In this document: piece after piece, positions 1-9,906 of the stretch | Layout: each line of letters begins with the position of its first letter | Position numbering within the stretch: position 1 is the first letter of the stretch | NCBI GenBank assembly: GCA_963556495.2 | Contig: OY747707.1 | Span: forward strand, 35,669,371-35,733,370 | Length of the DNA stretch: 64,000 nucleotides | Origin: Valencia hispanica | Lineage: Eukaryota > Chordata > Actinopteri > Cyprinodontiformes > Valenciidae | Reading direction: 5' to 3' | Notes under the pieces: model-generated | Told to the model about the DNA's origin: nothing | What the model saw: the letters and a program-made list of their open reading frames with translations, nothing else | Database searches by the model: none | Made by a program: the position numbers and the translations under genes

Positions 1-1440
1 ATTATTAAATGACAGTATTTCTGGCCAGATAGTTAAGCTGTTATCAATGTGTTTATTGCAAAAAGTTGCTGGTTTGTATGTTTTGTCAAAACTAATTTTC
101 TGAGCGGGGTTGCATAATATACATGCAGCAATATGTTTAAAACCTCTCTGCATTGGTTTGGTACACATAAAAGGCCATGCTGAAAGTATTCAGAATGGAT
201 AAATGTACTGCTACACTCCTAAGAAATTGCTATAAAAGAATATTATCAGTAGAAACTGGTGAAAGTAGCCCGGAACAGAGTGGTTTGTTCCTATTAGCTC
301 CCACTGTCGCATCTATGACTCTGCGATGAACCAGGTGTTTGTTTTTATGGTGGTTGTAAGATAAAAAAAATTGATTACCTTAATGTTGTTGTCAAGTTGT
401 CTCTACTGCTGTAGTATAAAATAACCAATAGGGTGCGAGAGACCAATAACCAGGAAGTTTGGATATAAGGGGAAAGAGATTAAACTTTAAAATATATTTG
501 TGAAACCTTGGCTCCAGTGGGAAAGAGCATTGGACACAAAAGTGGAAGTAGTGAATATTTTTACAACCTTGTTTGTGCTGTATAATTACAAAAGGAGAGG
601 GGAGGAGAAAAGGGAAGCAGAGCAGACATTTTATTGTCATAGTGGCTAATTAAAGAGTAAAAACTAACAACAAGCAAAAGAAAACAGCTCTATATTATAT
701 AAGAGCTGACATACCTTAAGATGATTTTTATCATAAAGTGGGCAGAATATAGAATTAAAAGCTATATTTGTAAAGTCATTTTGGAATCTTTCTGCTTCAC
801 ATCGGACAATAACTTGTCTGTAGATCACTCATTTCTGTTTTTGTTTTATATGAAACACAGTTTTCAAGCCATAGCATTTATTTTTCATTTTGGTAATAAA
901 TCCTTAATGTTGTCTGAGTTTGTTTAATTCTCTTTATATATTTGGCTCACAATATTTATTTTTCCACATCACAGACCGTTTTGAATGTGTGCTAAAAGCT
1001 AATAAAAGATACATCTGTGCTTTTTGATTTGTGCTGAGTGTCCTGACCAACACCGCAAGTCTTTGTGAAAAGGCTTTGTGTTACATTATTTATACTGAAG
1101 AATCTGTTTTTAAAGACTTGAATGTGCAGATGGTATCACTCAACCATGCAGGGTGACTTTCTGTATGGATATATAAAAAAGTTAACAGTATTCAAATGAT
1201 CTTTGAATAAGGGTGTGCAAACTTTGAAATAAAATTTAAAATCTTAATTTAAAGATGAGGCCAGAAACATTAAATTGTATCACGTGATTTTTAAATGATC
1301 GGAATCGGGTAGAAATGATCGGATATAACCTCATAAAACAAGCTTGGTGTTTTAAATTCATCCTGAAACAGAGATTGTCAAACGGATTGAAAGTGGCTTA
1401 GTTTTAATTTCAACAAGTTCCACTACATCAATATTCACTG
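1..1440. other. AT-rich intergenic or intronic DNA, no gene recognised
   Basis: No coding pattern or known repeat was recognised. Short open frames here have low-complexity, family-less products. A 9-mer ATGATCGGA occurs twice 20 bases apart (1295 and 1315), which may be the edge of an unrecognised repeat. An AATAAA signal near 1000 could fit a 3'UTR, but nothing else supports one. Confidence 0.4.
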
Positions 1441-2082
1441 TTGCATGGACGCAGCGGTGATGACCGCAGCCTGGAGGGGATTGTCAGGAAAAGTTCTTTC
1501 AAAAGTGTTGGGGACCTTCACAAGAAGTGGACTGAGGCTGGAGTTAGTGCATCTAGAGCCACCACACACAGACGGATCCTGGACATGGGCTTCAAATGTC
1601 TTATTCCTCTTGTCAAGCCGCTGAACAACAAACAACGTCAGAAGCGTTTTACCTGTGCTAAAGAAAAATGGAACTGCAAATGTTGCATCTCATTTGAAAA
1701 CCATGGTCCCAGAGTCTGGAGGAAGGATGGAGAGGCACAAAATCCAAGATGCTTGAAGTCCAGTGTGAGGTTTCCACACGCTGTGTTGATTTGGGGAGCC
1801 ATGTCATCTGCTAGTGTTGGTCCACTGTCCTTTATTTAGTCCAGAGTCAATACAGCCATCTACCAGGACATTTTGGAGCACTTCATGTTTCCTTCCATAG
1901 TCGAGCTTTATGGGGATGCTGACTTCATTTTCCAGCAGGATTTGGCACCTGCCCACACTGCCAAAAATACAAAAACCTTGTTTAATGACCATAAGATTAC
2001 AGTGCTTGATTGCCTAGCAAACTCACCTGACCTGAACCCCATAAAGAATCTATAGGGCATTGCCAAGAGATTTCAGTTTTAG
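1441..2082 (+). pseudogene. Tc1/mariner transposase relic (family A)
   Basis: Tc1-family transposases cut and paste their element at TA sites using a DDE/D catalytic triad. The first segment reads through the linker region with ASRATTHRRI and PLVKPLNNKQRQKRF, then GPRVWRK and WGAMSSASVG. After an in-frame TAG near 1838 it continues with FIFQQDLAPAHTAKN and NSPDLNPIKNL, followed by another TAG. The stretch that normally carries the first catalytic Asp (SDES region) is deleted, the second Asp (QQD) is kept, and the third acidic position reads Lys in NPIKNL where the family has NPIENLW. The N-terminal helix-turn-helix, the C-terminus and both terminal repeats are absent. This is a truncated, dead copy of the same family as the deletion derivative at 29.15-29.74 kb. 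Family assignment is firm. Confidence 0.88.
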
Positions 2083-2711
2083 AAGTAATAGGCCTGTTTA
2101 TATTATTCAGGGTAGTAAAACATGACTCTGTTACCAGTATTTTATAGGGTTGAAGGTTTTAAGTAAACAAACTCTTGAGTAAAGATATGAACTGAAAGCA
2201 GGGAGGATCAGCTATAACTCTAAGTCATGTTATAACCCAGTTCATGGTAAGGTCAAGAGACCTGGAGAAAATAAATGGCCTGTCAAGATGTAGAAGGAGG
2301 AGAGAGGAGTCACGTGATATGTTCTTTGTTCTTCTTGAAATAAATATGATACAGCCTTGTAAGAGAACGAGTCAGTCAGATCTTGTCTGGCTCCCATCTG
2401 CAGATGTGTCTCAAAATCAGATATATGATTGTGTGTGTTTTTTTGTTACTCTTTGTCTCTCAGCTTTGGGTCTTATTTTGAAACAGTTCCCGTTGGGGTT
2501 TTTGGAGTTCGGCGCCCCCACCTCTCTGAGCAGGAAGTGAGTTGCAGAGCACATTATGAGAAAAAAGCCGACAAATGTCTCTTAAATTTAATTTAAAATA
2601 CTACTAAAGAACCTCATTCTAGATCAATTAAAGGGCCTATATCATGCAAAATTAACTTTTTTGAGCTTTTGACCATGTTATATTATTATTTCCTGATCAA
2701 AATCCCAACGC
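2083..2711. other. No recognised feature
   Basis: AT-rich sequence with no recognisable coding or repeat signature. The open frame at 2244-2540 has no recognisable domain and I do not call it a gene. Confidence 0.35.
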
Positions 2712-2880
2712 GGTTTTTTGCTTCACCCCAGGACAGCTGTGGCTACAATGTAGGGGCTTACCACCATATGTGAATGTGTGCATGAATGAGTGAATAACTG
2801 AATGTAGTGTAAAGCGCTTTAGGGTCCTCTGACTGAAAAAGCTCTATACAAATGCAGGCCATTTACCATTTACTGTCAAC
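2712..2880 (-). repeat. SINE-like teleost repeat, antisense
   Basis: Read on the minus strand this starts GGTAAATGGCCTGCATTTG, continues with a TATAGAGCTTTTTCAGTC block, AAAGCGCTTTACA, CATTCA-type repeats and TAGCCACAGCTGTCCTGGGG. The same order of blocks (GCATTTATATAGCGCTTTTC, AAAGCGCTTTACA, TAGCCACAGCTGCCCTGGGG) is seen on the plus strand at 17978-18205, so these are two diverged copies of one short interspersed family, here in reverse. No internal RNA polymerase III promoter was identified, so whether it is a true SINE or a short nonautonomous DNA element is open. Confidence 0.7.
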
Positions 2881-3296
2881 ATTCATGCTCACTCTCTCCG
2901 AGCTGTTAGCCTAGAATGCGAAAATGCATTTTTGGCTGCGAGAGGTACAGGAATTTGTTTAGCCTTCCTAAAGAAGAGTTTAATTGTCAGAAATGGTTGG
3001 ATTTAGTCTTTGGGAGCTTACTAAACCAAGCCAAAATGTGTGACTGTCATTTCATATGACTGCTTGATGAACGTTTGCCAGCACCAGAGTGGATTTCTGA
3101 CAGATTATTAATTCAAGCCGGGGCCATTCAAACGTTAAAACCACCCAGTGGAGCGGACAGAGGGGTGAGTAAAACCAAAGTGCTAACGGCTAGCTGCTAA
3201 TCGCTAGCTGCTAACTGCTAGCTGAATGGTTCCAATGTTGAGTTAGTCAATAACAAAGCTGTGTGCACAACATGGTAAAAACATTTGTTAAAAAAC
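2881..3296. other. Unannotated stretch with a short GCTAGCTGCTAA repeat
   Basis: Mostly featureless. At 3181-3225 the unit CTAGCTGCTAA recurs about three times, with period about 14-15 bases. This is a degenerate microrepeat; no gene was recognised. Confidence 0.5.
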
Positions 3297-3425
3297 CCAT
3301 CCATCCATCCATTTTCTGTACCCATCCATCCTAATGCAGGGTTGCGGGGGGGGGCTGGTGCCTATCTTCAGCGGCCATGGGGCGAGAGGCGGGGTACACC
3401 CTGGACAGGTCGCCAAGTCCATCGC
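3297..3425 (+). repeat. Common fish interspersed repeat with CCAT start
   Basis: The block begins with CCATCCATCCATCCATTTTC and continues with GGGTTGCGGGGGGGGGCTGG, GCCTATCTTCAGCGGCCATG, GGCGAGAGGCGGGGTACACC and CTGGACAGGTCGCCAAGTCC. This order is typical of a very widespread teleost repeat. Related partial copies lie at 15393-15475 (opposite end, reversed) and 45486-45690. It is truncated after the 'CCATCGCAG' block. It is noncoding. Confidence 0.75.
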
Positions 3426-5156
3426 AGTCGTTTAAAAGTGTGATGTTTTATTTTAACATTGGTCTATGTTGCCTATATCAACTGTTATTCACCCACATTA
3501 CTCGAGATATGAGCCAAGAGTGACAATAGCTCCTATTTCAGATATGTCTGAAGTGATGCAATGCTATACCTTTTTAACGGTAGGCTACTCAGTGAGAAGT
3601 AGGCTATTGTAGCTTTTGTAGAAAATAACTAATAGTTCAGAAGAATTACGTCTCCATAGTGCCAACAGTAATATTTTATAATATATGGGCCTAGGTGTAG
3701 GTGTAAAATAGCATGATATAGGACCTTTAAGCATATGCTTACAGAGGCTGTAAATCTTCAGTGTTAACCATATAAGCATGAATACTTCTGCCAAAGAGTT
3801 AGTGAAAGTAAAAAGGAGAATCTGAAGTCTTACTCAATGTTATTCACTAAAACATAGCTTGATATAACGAGTATAATCACTTTCTCTCTCATTTCATCTG
3901 CTTAACTCAAGCAACATTCAGTGTTTTGTAAGCGGCACAGCTCAATAACATCATTCGCGTGCATATGAGTTATAAATAACAGGATGCCTTCGATGCTCAC
4001 ACTCTCAGCTTTTTTTGGCTCATGCTGCAGCCACCCAATGTATCATTCCAAGAAACACAGTTCAAATTAAAAGCATGGAAGAAGCCCAAGGTTTATGAGT
4101 TCTGTTGCAGTCGGGGTCTGGGGATCACATCCAACACGCAGCTGCAGATGAAATCTGTGATTCTAAAAGCAGGAGATGACATCCCTATTATTTCCTGAGT
4201 CATCAAGTATCCACTCTAATACCTTCAGTCTGTCTTTCATTTCATCTCTCACTGTGTGTTTGCATCATAACTCTATATCAACTTCTATTTTATTATTTTG
4301 AGCAATAAATAGTTTGGAAAACAGGGAGAGATATAACATAACATTCAGATGTTATTTGTATTGAATTGAGAGCCAAAGTCAGAACTGCACCCTGCACTTT
4401 ATTTTTTCAATCACCAAGAAAGGTCCACACAGATGGATGTATGCTTTGGTGTGTTCACATTTGTGCACAAAGAGCAAGATTTCTTCTGCTATTTCATACC
4501 TGGGAGATAATGTGTAGGTGGATTCTTCTGGCAAGGTCCAATCTGTGCCCTAGCTGAGGCAGAAGGAAAAGGTGAAAAAGGAAAAAAGGGAAGGGAATAT
4601 AAACAACATGATCTACAGTATATTAAAGAATGTCACAAAAATGTTAGCCAGATGACCTTTAGAAAGACAGTGCTGTTATAACGAAGACTTATTGTCACCA
4701 GGGCAGAATAACATTAATTACCTTACATCTATTTTTAACATTGGTTTCTGGAAAATATTCCAGAAAAGAGAGCTTGTCAGACCGCTGCACATTATCATAT
4801 AATGGATCTTTGAAATACAACATTATCCTCAGTTTTAATAAAGAAAAAAACAAAAGAAAAAGACTAAGCCCATCTTTTTTACACACCCCTCTTCAAAAGG
4901 GACATCTAGACACTCTGATAATAAGATAGATGTTGGCATAAAGGTATGGATCACAGAAGGTGGGGTTATTGCATGAATAGCACCCTGGGTGAGCTCCTCC
5001 TTCTGCCCCCACAGAGTCAAAATGCAGAAAATGATCTGTATACTACAGCAGAATAAAATGCAGTGCCACACAAAGTGCTTAAAATAGTCTCTCTATTCTT
5101 ACCAGCAAGCGCGGGGGGTCGCAGTTCTCCAATGACTGTACATGCATAAAATTATT
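3426..5156. other. No recognised feature (1.7 kb)
   Basis: AT-rich DNA. Open frames here give products with no recognisable domain, and several overlap on opposite strands as expected by chance. Confidence 0.35.
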
Positions 5157-5176
5157 TATATATATATATATATATA
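5157..5176. repeat. (TA)10 microsatellite
   Basis: An uninterrupted TA dinucleotide run, read directly. Confidence 0.95.
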
Positions 5177-5422
5177 ATATTCTGTTCTTTATGTGTCCAA
5201 GTCCTATTCCCATTTTCCACATTGTTATACATATACATAACTTATTAATACGGGTGTGGCGGTACACCTCTTTGTATTTGAATTTCTCTGTACTCACTCG
5301 TCGGTACCGAGTTACCACACGGAAGCATAGCTGCATAGAACTTTAGCCAGTAAAAGATGCGCCTCTGTAAACAAACAGCACAGGCCTTCTTGCTCAATAT
5401 GTGAAGCCATCAGCGCGGAATC

Positions 5423-5770
5423 TTGGTATACCTTAACTTAAATTCTGATGCACATGTTACTTCGCTGGTCCATTCCTGTTTTTATCATTTGAAGAATATT
5501 GCCAAGCTGAGCCACATTGTGTCACGATCTAAGTTAGAGATGATAATCCATGCTTTTATTTCATCACGTCTCAATTATTGCAAATCACTTTTTTCATTTT
5601 TAAGTAAAAAATCCATGTGCCGCCTTTAGACTGTCCTGAACGCTGCACCAAAGCTTTTAACAAGATCTTCCAAATATTCTCATGTCACCCTTCTACTGTC
5701 TCAGCTCCACTTGCTCCCCATCGAATAAGTGAATTTTGAAAATCTTGTTTTTAACATTAAAAAAATAAAT
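5423..5770 (+). pseudogene. LINE reverse transcriptase fragment, 5' part of a split CR1/L2-group copy
   Basis: The translation carries the conserved region after the RT catalytic core of CR1/L2-group LINEs: SCFYHLKNIAKLSHIVSR, then MIIHAFISSRLNYCKSLF and LSKKS. It is followed out of frame by the 'QLHLLPIE' block, a degraded form of 'SLHWLPV'. The N-terminus, endonuclease and catalytic YxDD are missing. The fragment breaks off at about 5770, exactly where a second LINE begins. The matching downstream part (GDRAF block and 3' tail) appears at 6828-7109, so the two pieces are best read as one older LINE split by a younger insertion. Not functional. Confidence 0.82.
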
Positions 5771-6827
5771 TCTTATTTAATATCTACATGCTCCCAGTAG
5801 CCCAGATTATAACAACCAATAAGATTAGCTACCATAACTATGCAGATGATACTCAGCTCTACATTACGACATCACCAGGTGACTTTGAACCCATCCAAAC
5901 GGTAAGTAAATGCATCGAGCAAATCAATGGATGGATGTGCCATAACTTTCTCTAGCTGAAAAGAAACAAAACAGAAGTAATTTTTTTGGACCTAGAGAGG
6001 AGAGATCAACAATCAGCACACAGCTTCAATTAATACAGCTAGAAACTACTGCTCAAGCCCAATATTTAGGTGTAATAATGGACTCAGGCCTGAACCTCCA
6101 GGATCACATAAAGGCATAACAAGGTCAGCCTTCTATCACCTGAAGAACATTTCTAGGATTAAAGGACTGATGTCACAACAGGATCTAGAAAAACTCATCC
6201 ATGCGTTTATCTTTAGTCGGTTTGATTACTGCAACAGCATCTTCACAAGTGTGCCTAAAAAGTAAATCACACAGCTGCAGGTGATCCAGAACGCTGCTAC
6301 TCGTGTCCTCACCAGAACCAGGAAAGTAGTGCACATAACCCCAGTTCTAAAGTCCTTACACTGGCTCCCTGTAGCTCAGAGAATAGACTTCAAAATACTT
6401 TTACTAGTTTATAAAACACTGAATGACTTATATCGAAGATCTGCTGTTACTATATCAACCCACCAGAAAACTCAGGTCCTCTAACTCCAGTCTACTCAAC
6501 ATCCCTAGAATTAGAACCAAACATGGAGAAGCAGCTTTCAGTCTCTATGCTCCTCTTATCTGGAACAAACTTCAAGAAAAATGCAAAGCTGCTGAAACAC
6601 TGGATTCTTTTAAATCACAACTAAAAACGTATCTATTTAGAGCTGCATTTGAGTATTGTTTTGATGTATCATATGTTTTGAGTGTGCTTCTTCCTTTATT
6701 GGTGTTTTTACTTTATATGCTATGTCTGTGTTTTACTTTTTTATTTTACCTCTTAATCATGTGAAGCACCTTGAATCACCTTGTTGTTGAAAGTGTACTA
6801 TACAAATAAAATTGCCTTGCCTTGCCT
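5771..6827 (+). pseudogene. L2-group LINE, 5'-truncated RT C-terminal region and 3' tail
   Basis: This is the ORF2 C-terminal part of an L2-group non-LTR retrotransposon, which normally copies its own RNA into DNA at a nicked target. It opens inside the RT domain with [13 protein letters not shown], then [13 protein letters not shown]; the catalytic YADD is at 5839-5850. Downstream come KLIHAFIFSRFDYCNS, IQNAATRVLTRTRKV, LKSLHWLPVAQRIDF and APLIWNKLQE. It ends with the tail TTGAATCACCTTGTTGTTGA...ACAAATAAAATTGCCTTGCC and reiterated CTTGC. Frame changes between the YADD block and the later blocks, and a TAA interrupts 'KK*ITQLQ' near 6262, so it is dead. Sister copies are at 8779-9502 and 53062-53825. 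It lies inside the LINE split between 5423-5770 and 6828-7109. Confidence 0.9.
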
Positions 6828-7109
6828 AAAGAAAACCTGTTTAAAAACTAAAGGTGACAGGGCTTTTGCAGTAGTGGCTCAGTCTCTGGAATTCCCTTCC
6901 TCTCAGCCTGATAACTGCTGATTCAGAGTTTTCCTTTAAAAAGCAGCTTAAAACTCATCTTTTTAAAATTGCTTTTGCCTATTAGTTTTTAATTTTTAAC
7001 TTTCTCATTTTATTTGTTGTGTGATTGTGGTAATGTTTTTACTGTGAAGCACTTTGTGATTATTTCTAGAATGGTGCTATATAAATAAAGCTTTACTTAC
7101 TTACTTACC
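6828..7109 (+). repeat. 3' part of the older split LINE
   Basis: After the CTTGCC tail of the inserted L2, sequence of the older LINE resumes: GACAGGGCTTTTGCAGTAGT, CTCTGGAATTCCCTTCCTCT, AAAACTCATCTTTTTAAAAT, then GTGAAGCACTTTGTGATT and CTATATAAATAAAGCTTTAC with ACTTACTTACTTAC. The order matches the C-terminal codons and 3' tail of CR1/L2-group elements. Between this and the 5423-5770 piece roughly 50 codons of the RT C-terminal region are missing, so the insertion was accompanied or followed by a deletion. Confidence 0.78.
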
Positions 7110-8098
7110 TACTCACTCTTTCCAACAAGAGTGAGACAGGATGAGTGACAGTGAGGGCAAGGTGCTTCAGATCCATGTAGAAGAGCTAGACGCCACATAC
7201 TTACACAGAGAGAATAGTTGCTCCAATGAAATAAGACACCTGAACGATGCCAAACTTCAGCATCCTTCTCCGTCCTTCCTCACTTGGCTCTTTAACGTCC
7301 TGTCCTACAGTGTCTGCAGACACGGGTGTGGTGAGAGAGGAAGTTTTCGCTTCTAATGTTCACAATCCATGTCTTTCGTCGTTGATCGTCCGATGGAAAT
7401 GTGTCTGTCGACACTTCCCGCCACTGAATCTTGTTAGATGGCTTCATTTCATACTGTTATATTACATACTATTATATTGGTGTACTTTACTAAACTATCT
7501 GTCATCTGGATTACAAGCAATATTTACCTTCTCCATTTACCTCAGAGCTGCACTCTACCACCACAACACTTCCCACAGACGTAGCTGGAAACACTCTTGC
7601 GGTCGTATTGAAAACCAGAAGTTCTCCTAAATGTCCTGTCCATAAAGCCCATCGAAAGCAGGATCTGGAATGCCCGCTTCCATTGTGAAAGCTCCCCTTT
7701 TGCGAAAAAGTCGGCCTCCTTCCGGTAGCTTAGGTGGTTGCTCTTACTATAGCTTGTGTCATCGAGAGTCAGTGTGTTCACTACTTCTGGATTTTGCTCA
7801 TTTAAAAAAAAAAAGTTAATTATTTTGTTTGTAGAGGCTGTACAATCACCAGTCTGCCAAGACAGCTCATCCACAAGTTTCCAAATAATAAATAAAAACA
7901 CCACTATTTTCTCTTCCTGGATACCTTTTGTGCAGCTGACAAGACTGGACCTAACTTCTGCTTTGGCTATGAAAAACGTGGTCATTAGTGGCGCTCACTT
8001 CACACCTGAGGATTATCATTCCAACAATGTGATGGAGCATAACATCGGAAGCAAAGATCAGGTGCATACGGCTTCATCGGACCACTGTCAGCGGCTGC
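7110..8098. other. Unassigned sequence with overlapping open frames
   Basis: Open frames of 147 aa (complement 7542-7985) and 128 aa (7756-8142) overlap on opposite strands. I recognise no domain in either. Shared boundaries and lack of a homologous motif make chance or an unknown decayed mobile element more likely than a gene. The 7756-8142 frame runs into the inserted hAT element at 8107, so at least its end is spurious. Confidence 0.35.
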
Positions 8099-8106
8099 TT
8101 CTGGAC
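8099..8106. repeat. Left target-site duplication (TTCTGGAC) of hAT copy 1
   Basis: TTCTGGAC directly precedes the CAGTGTTGCCAACT terminus and is repeated exactly at 9899-9906 after the other terminus. Eight-base duplications are the hallmark of hAT transposition. Confidence 0.93.
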
Positions 8107-8247
8107 CAGTGTTGCCAACTGTCTCGAACAGAACGTAGCTGAAGTTGACCCAGAAAGTCGCTAGATGTCGCCAGATGACATTACATGCTAATTTGCAGAA
8201 TAATTATGTCACATCGACGTCATGACGAATGAAACAGAAAGGAGGAA

Positions 8248-8640
8248 ATAATTATATCTAGATTAGGATTTGGTCATAGAGGGTTAAATAATATATTATT
8301 CAAATGGGGGAAACATGCTACAGGGAAATGTGAATTTTGTCTTCAAGAAGAGACTGTGGAATATGTTATATTATTTTGCCTGAGGTACAGGCTACTGTTG
8401 AGAGAAGGGAACCTGTACAAAATATACAAGATATTGCAACTGGACACCCAAGACCTTTGAAACAAAATTTCAGATTCTGAAAATAAATACATTTGCTAAG
8501 ATATCTCAAGAAGAAAAAATTAACAGAGAGAATATAGTTTTTGTTTGTTTGTGTTTTAGCACTTTGTAAAAATAAGTAGGGCATATTTAGTATGCATCGG
8601 ACGTTTCTTGCCAACTGCCACTAAGCAGAAGATTATGGCT
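8248..8640 (+). pseudogene. C-terminal fragment of an I/Nimb-like LINE carried in the hAT element
   Basis: The plus-strand translation reads IISRLGFGHRGLNNILFK, then GKHATGKCEFCLQEETVEY and VILFCLRYRLLL. That is the RNase H-like tail and CxxC...H...C zinc-finger-like C-terminus found in I-clade LINEs (family pattern: RLGHTGLN...GKH.TG.C..C...ETVEHVL..C..Y). All four metal-binding positions are visible. Nothing upstream of this piece (RT, endonuclease) is present. An equivalent stretch from GKHATGKC onward is in copy 2 at about 41975-42060, reading CGKHATGKCDFCLQEETVEH. It therefore belongs to the spread unit rather than being a private insertion. The clade name is less certain than the domain type. 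Confidence 0.75.
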
Positions 8641-8778
8641 TATGGTGTGTTTTTTTTTTCTTGTTTTAAGTTTTAAATGTCCTACATTTATGAACTCACC
8701 ATACATTTCAAAAGTTCCTTAAATGCACCACAGGTGTGCGATGCAGCAGTCCATGTATGCAGCGTAGTACAGACAAGC

Positions 8779-9502
8779 TTCTAGGATTAAACGACTGATG
8801 TTGCAACAGGACCTCGAAAAACTCATCCATGCGTTTATCTTTAGTCGGATTGATTACTGCAACAGCATCTTCACAGGTCTGCCTAAAAAGTCAATCAGAC
8901 AGCTGCAGCTGATCCAGAACGCTGCTGCTCGTGTCCTCACTAGAACCAGGAAAGTAGAGCACATCACCCCAGTTCTAAAGTCTTTACACTGGCTTCCTGT
9001 AGGTCAGAGAATAGACTTCAATATACTCCTACTAGTTTATAAATCATTACATGGGTTAGCACCAAAATATGTTGAAGAGCTGTTGTCACGGTACCAACCA
9101 CCAAGACCACTCAGGTCCTCCAACTCTAGCCTACTAAACATCCATAGACTTAGAACTAAACATGGAGAAGCAGCTTTCAGTTTTTAAGCTCCCCTTATCT
9201 GGAACAGACTTCCTGCAAGTGTAGAGCTGCTGAAACTCTGAACTGCTTTAAATCGGGACTAAAAACCCATCTGTTTAGAATTGCCTTAGAGTAAATGATT
9301 GATGTTATATGTATGAAATGTGTTCTCGCTCTCTTGCTTTATTGTGTATTATGTGTAATGTGTGTTTCTTTAACTTTAAATTTCCAATGTTATATTCCAT
9401 GTGTGTTTGTTTTGGTTTTTTGTTTTATAAATCACCAAATCATGTAAAGCACCTTGAATTACCCTCCTGTTGAAAGTGTGCTATACAAATAAAATTGCCT
9501 TG
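8779..9502 (+). pseudogene. L2-group LINE insertion in hAT copy 1
   Basis: The longest open stretch (8798-9187) reads LEKLIHAFIFSRIDYCNSIF, IQNAAARVLTRTRKVEHI and LKSLHWLPVGQRIDF, followed out of frame by the 'LIWNRLP' block. A 3' tail with TGTAAAGCACCTTGAATTAC and ACAAATAAAATTGCCTTG follows. Only the part after the RT catalytic core remains, as is usual for 5'-truncated LINE insertions. A TAA at 9185-9187 and a frame change end the open frame. Compared with hAT copy 2 the insertion replaces about 14 bases at the target site. No target-site duplication is evident. It is closely related to 5771-6827 and 53062-53825. Confidence 0.9.
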
Positions 9503-9564
9503 TTTTGAAAGATCGGTCTTATATACGTGCAGATTTCTTTTTTAATTTTGAATTAGCATTAAAC

Positions 9565-9622
9565 ATAAGGCAAGGCAAGGCAATTTTATTTGTATAGCAC
9601 ACTTTCAACATCAAGGTAATTC
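9565..9622 (-). repeat. Short antisense L2 3' tail in hAT copy 1
   Basis: GGCAAGGCAAGGCAATTTTA followed by TTTGTATAGCACACTTTCAA is the reverse complement of the L2 tail seen at 6740-6827 and 9440-9502. Hat copy 2 has no counterpart (its sequence runs from ATTAACTAC straight to AAAACAACTT). It is an independent, very short 3' insertion in reverse orientation. Confidence 0.87.
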
Positions 9623-9898
9623 AAAACAACTTTGTGAGTAGGTGAAATGAACCTAGAAGGGTTTACGATTGGTCATTTGATATAGTGTTATTATGCTGCA
9701 TGCTGATGCACATGCGAAGATCATTCCCTTTCTGAGCGTCTGGAAGGACATTCTGGATGCAGAACAGGCTGGGTCTCTAAACTGCAGGAAATATCGGCGA
9801 CAAAGTTTCACAGAAAGTAGCTAAGGGTGGTCAAAAATGTCGCTGGATTTGTCGCTAGGCGATTTTTGGGGAAAAAAGTCGTTAAGTTGGCAACACTG

Positions 9899-9906
9899 TT
9901 CTGGAC
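9899..9906. repeat. Right target-site duplication (TTCTGGAC) of hAT copy 1
   Basis: Exact repeat of 8099-8106. Removing the element rejoins the flanking sequence as CTGCTTCTGGACCTGTAGC. Confidence 0.93.

Larger units (their letters stand above)
8107..9898. mobile_element. Nonautonomous hAT-type element, copy 1, with nested LINE insertions
   Basis: Terminal inverted repeats CAGTGTTGCCAACT (8107) and AGTTGGCAACACTG (ending 9898) are flanked by a perfect 8-bp duplication TTCTGGAC. The ends conform to the hAT pattern CAGNG. Subterminal sequence is rich in 'GTCGCTA' motifs on both sides. The interior holds a LINE C-terminal fragment (8248-8640) that is shared with copy 2 at 41971-42791. It also holds two later L2 insertions (8779-9502 sense, 9565-9622 antisense) that copy 2 lacks. 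No transposase was seen, so it would depend on a related autonomous element. Superfamily call: TSD length and termini seen directly; hAT assignment from established features. Confidence 0.9.

Noticed and set aside
5157..5176. Possible TATA promoter
   Set aside because: Simple TA microsatellite with no downstream gene.
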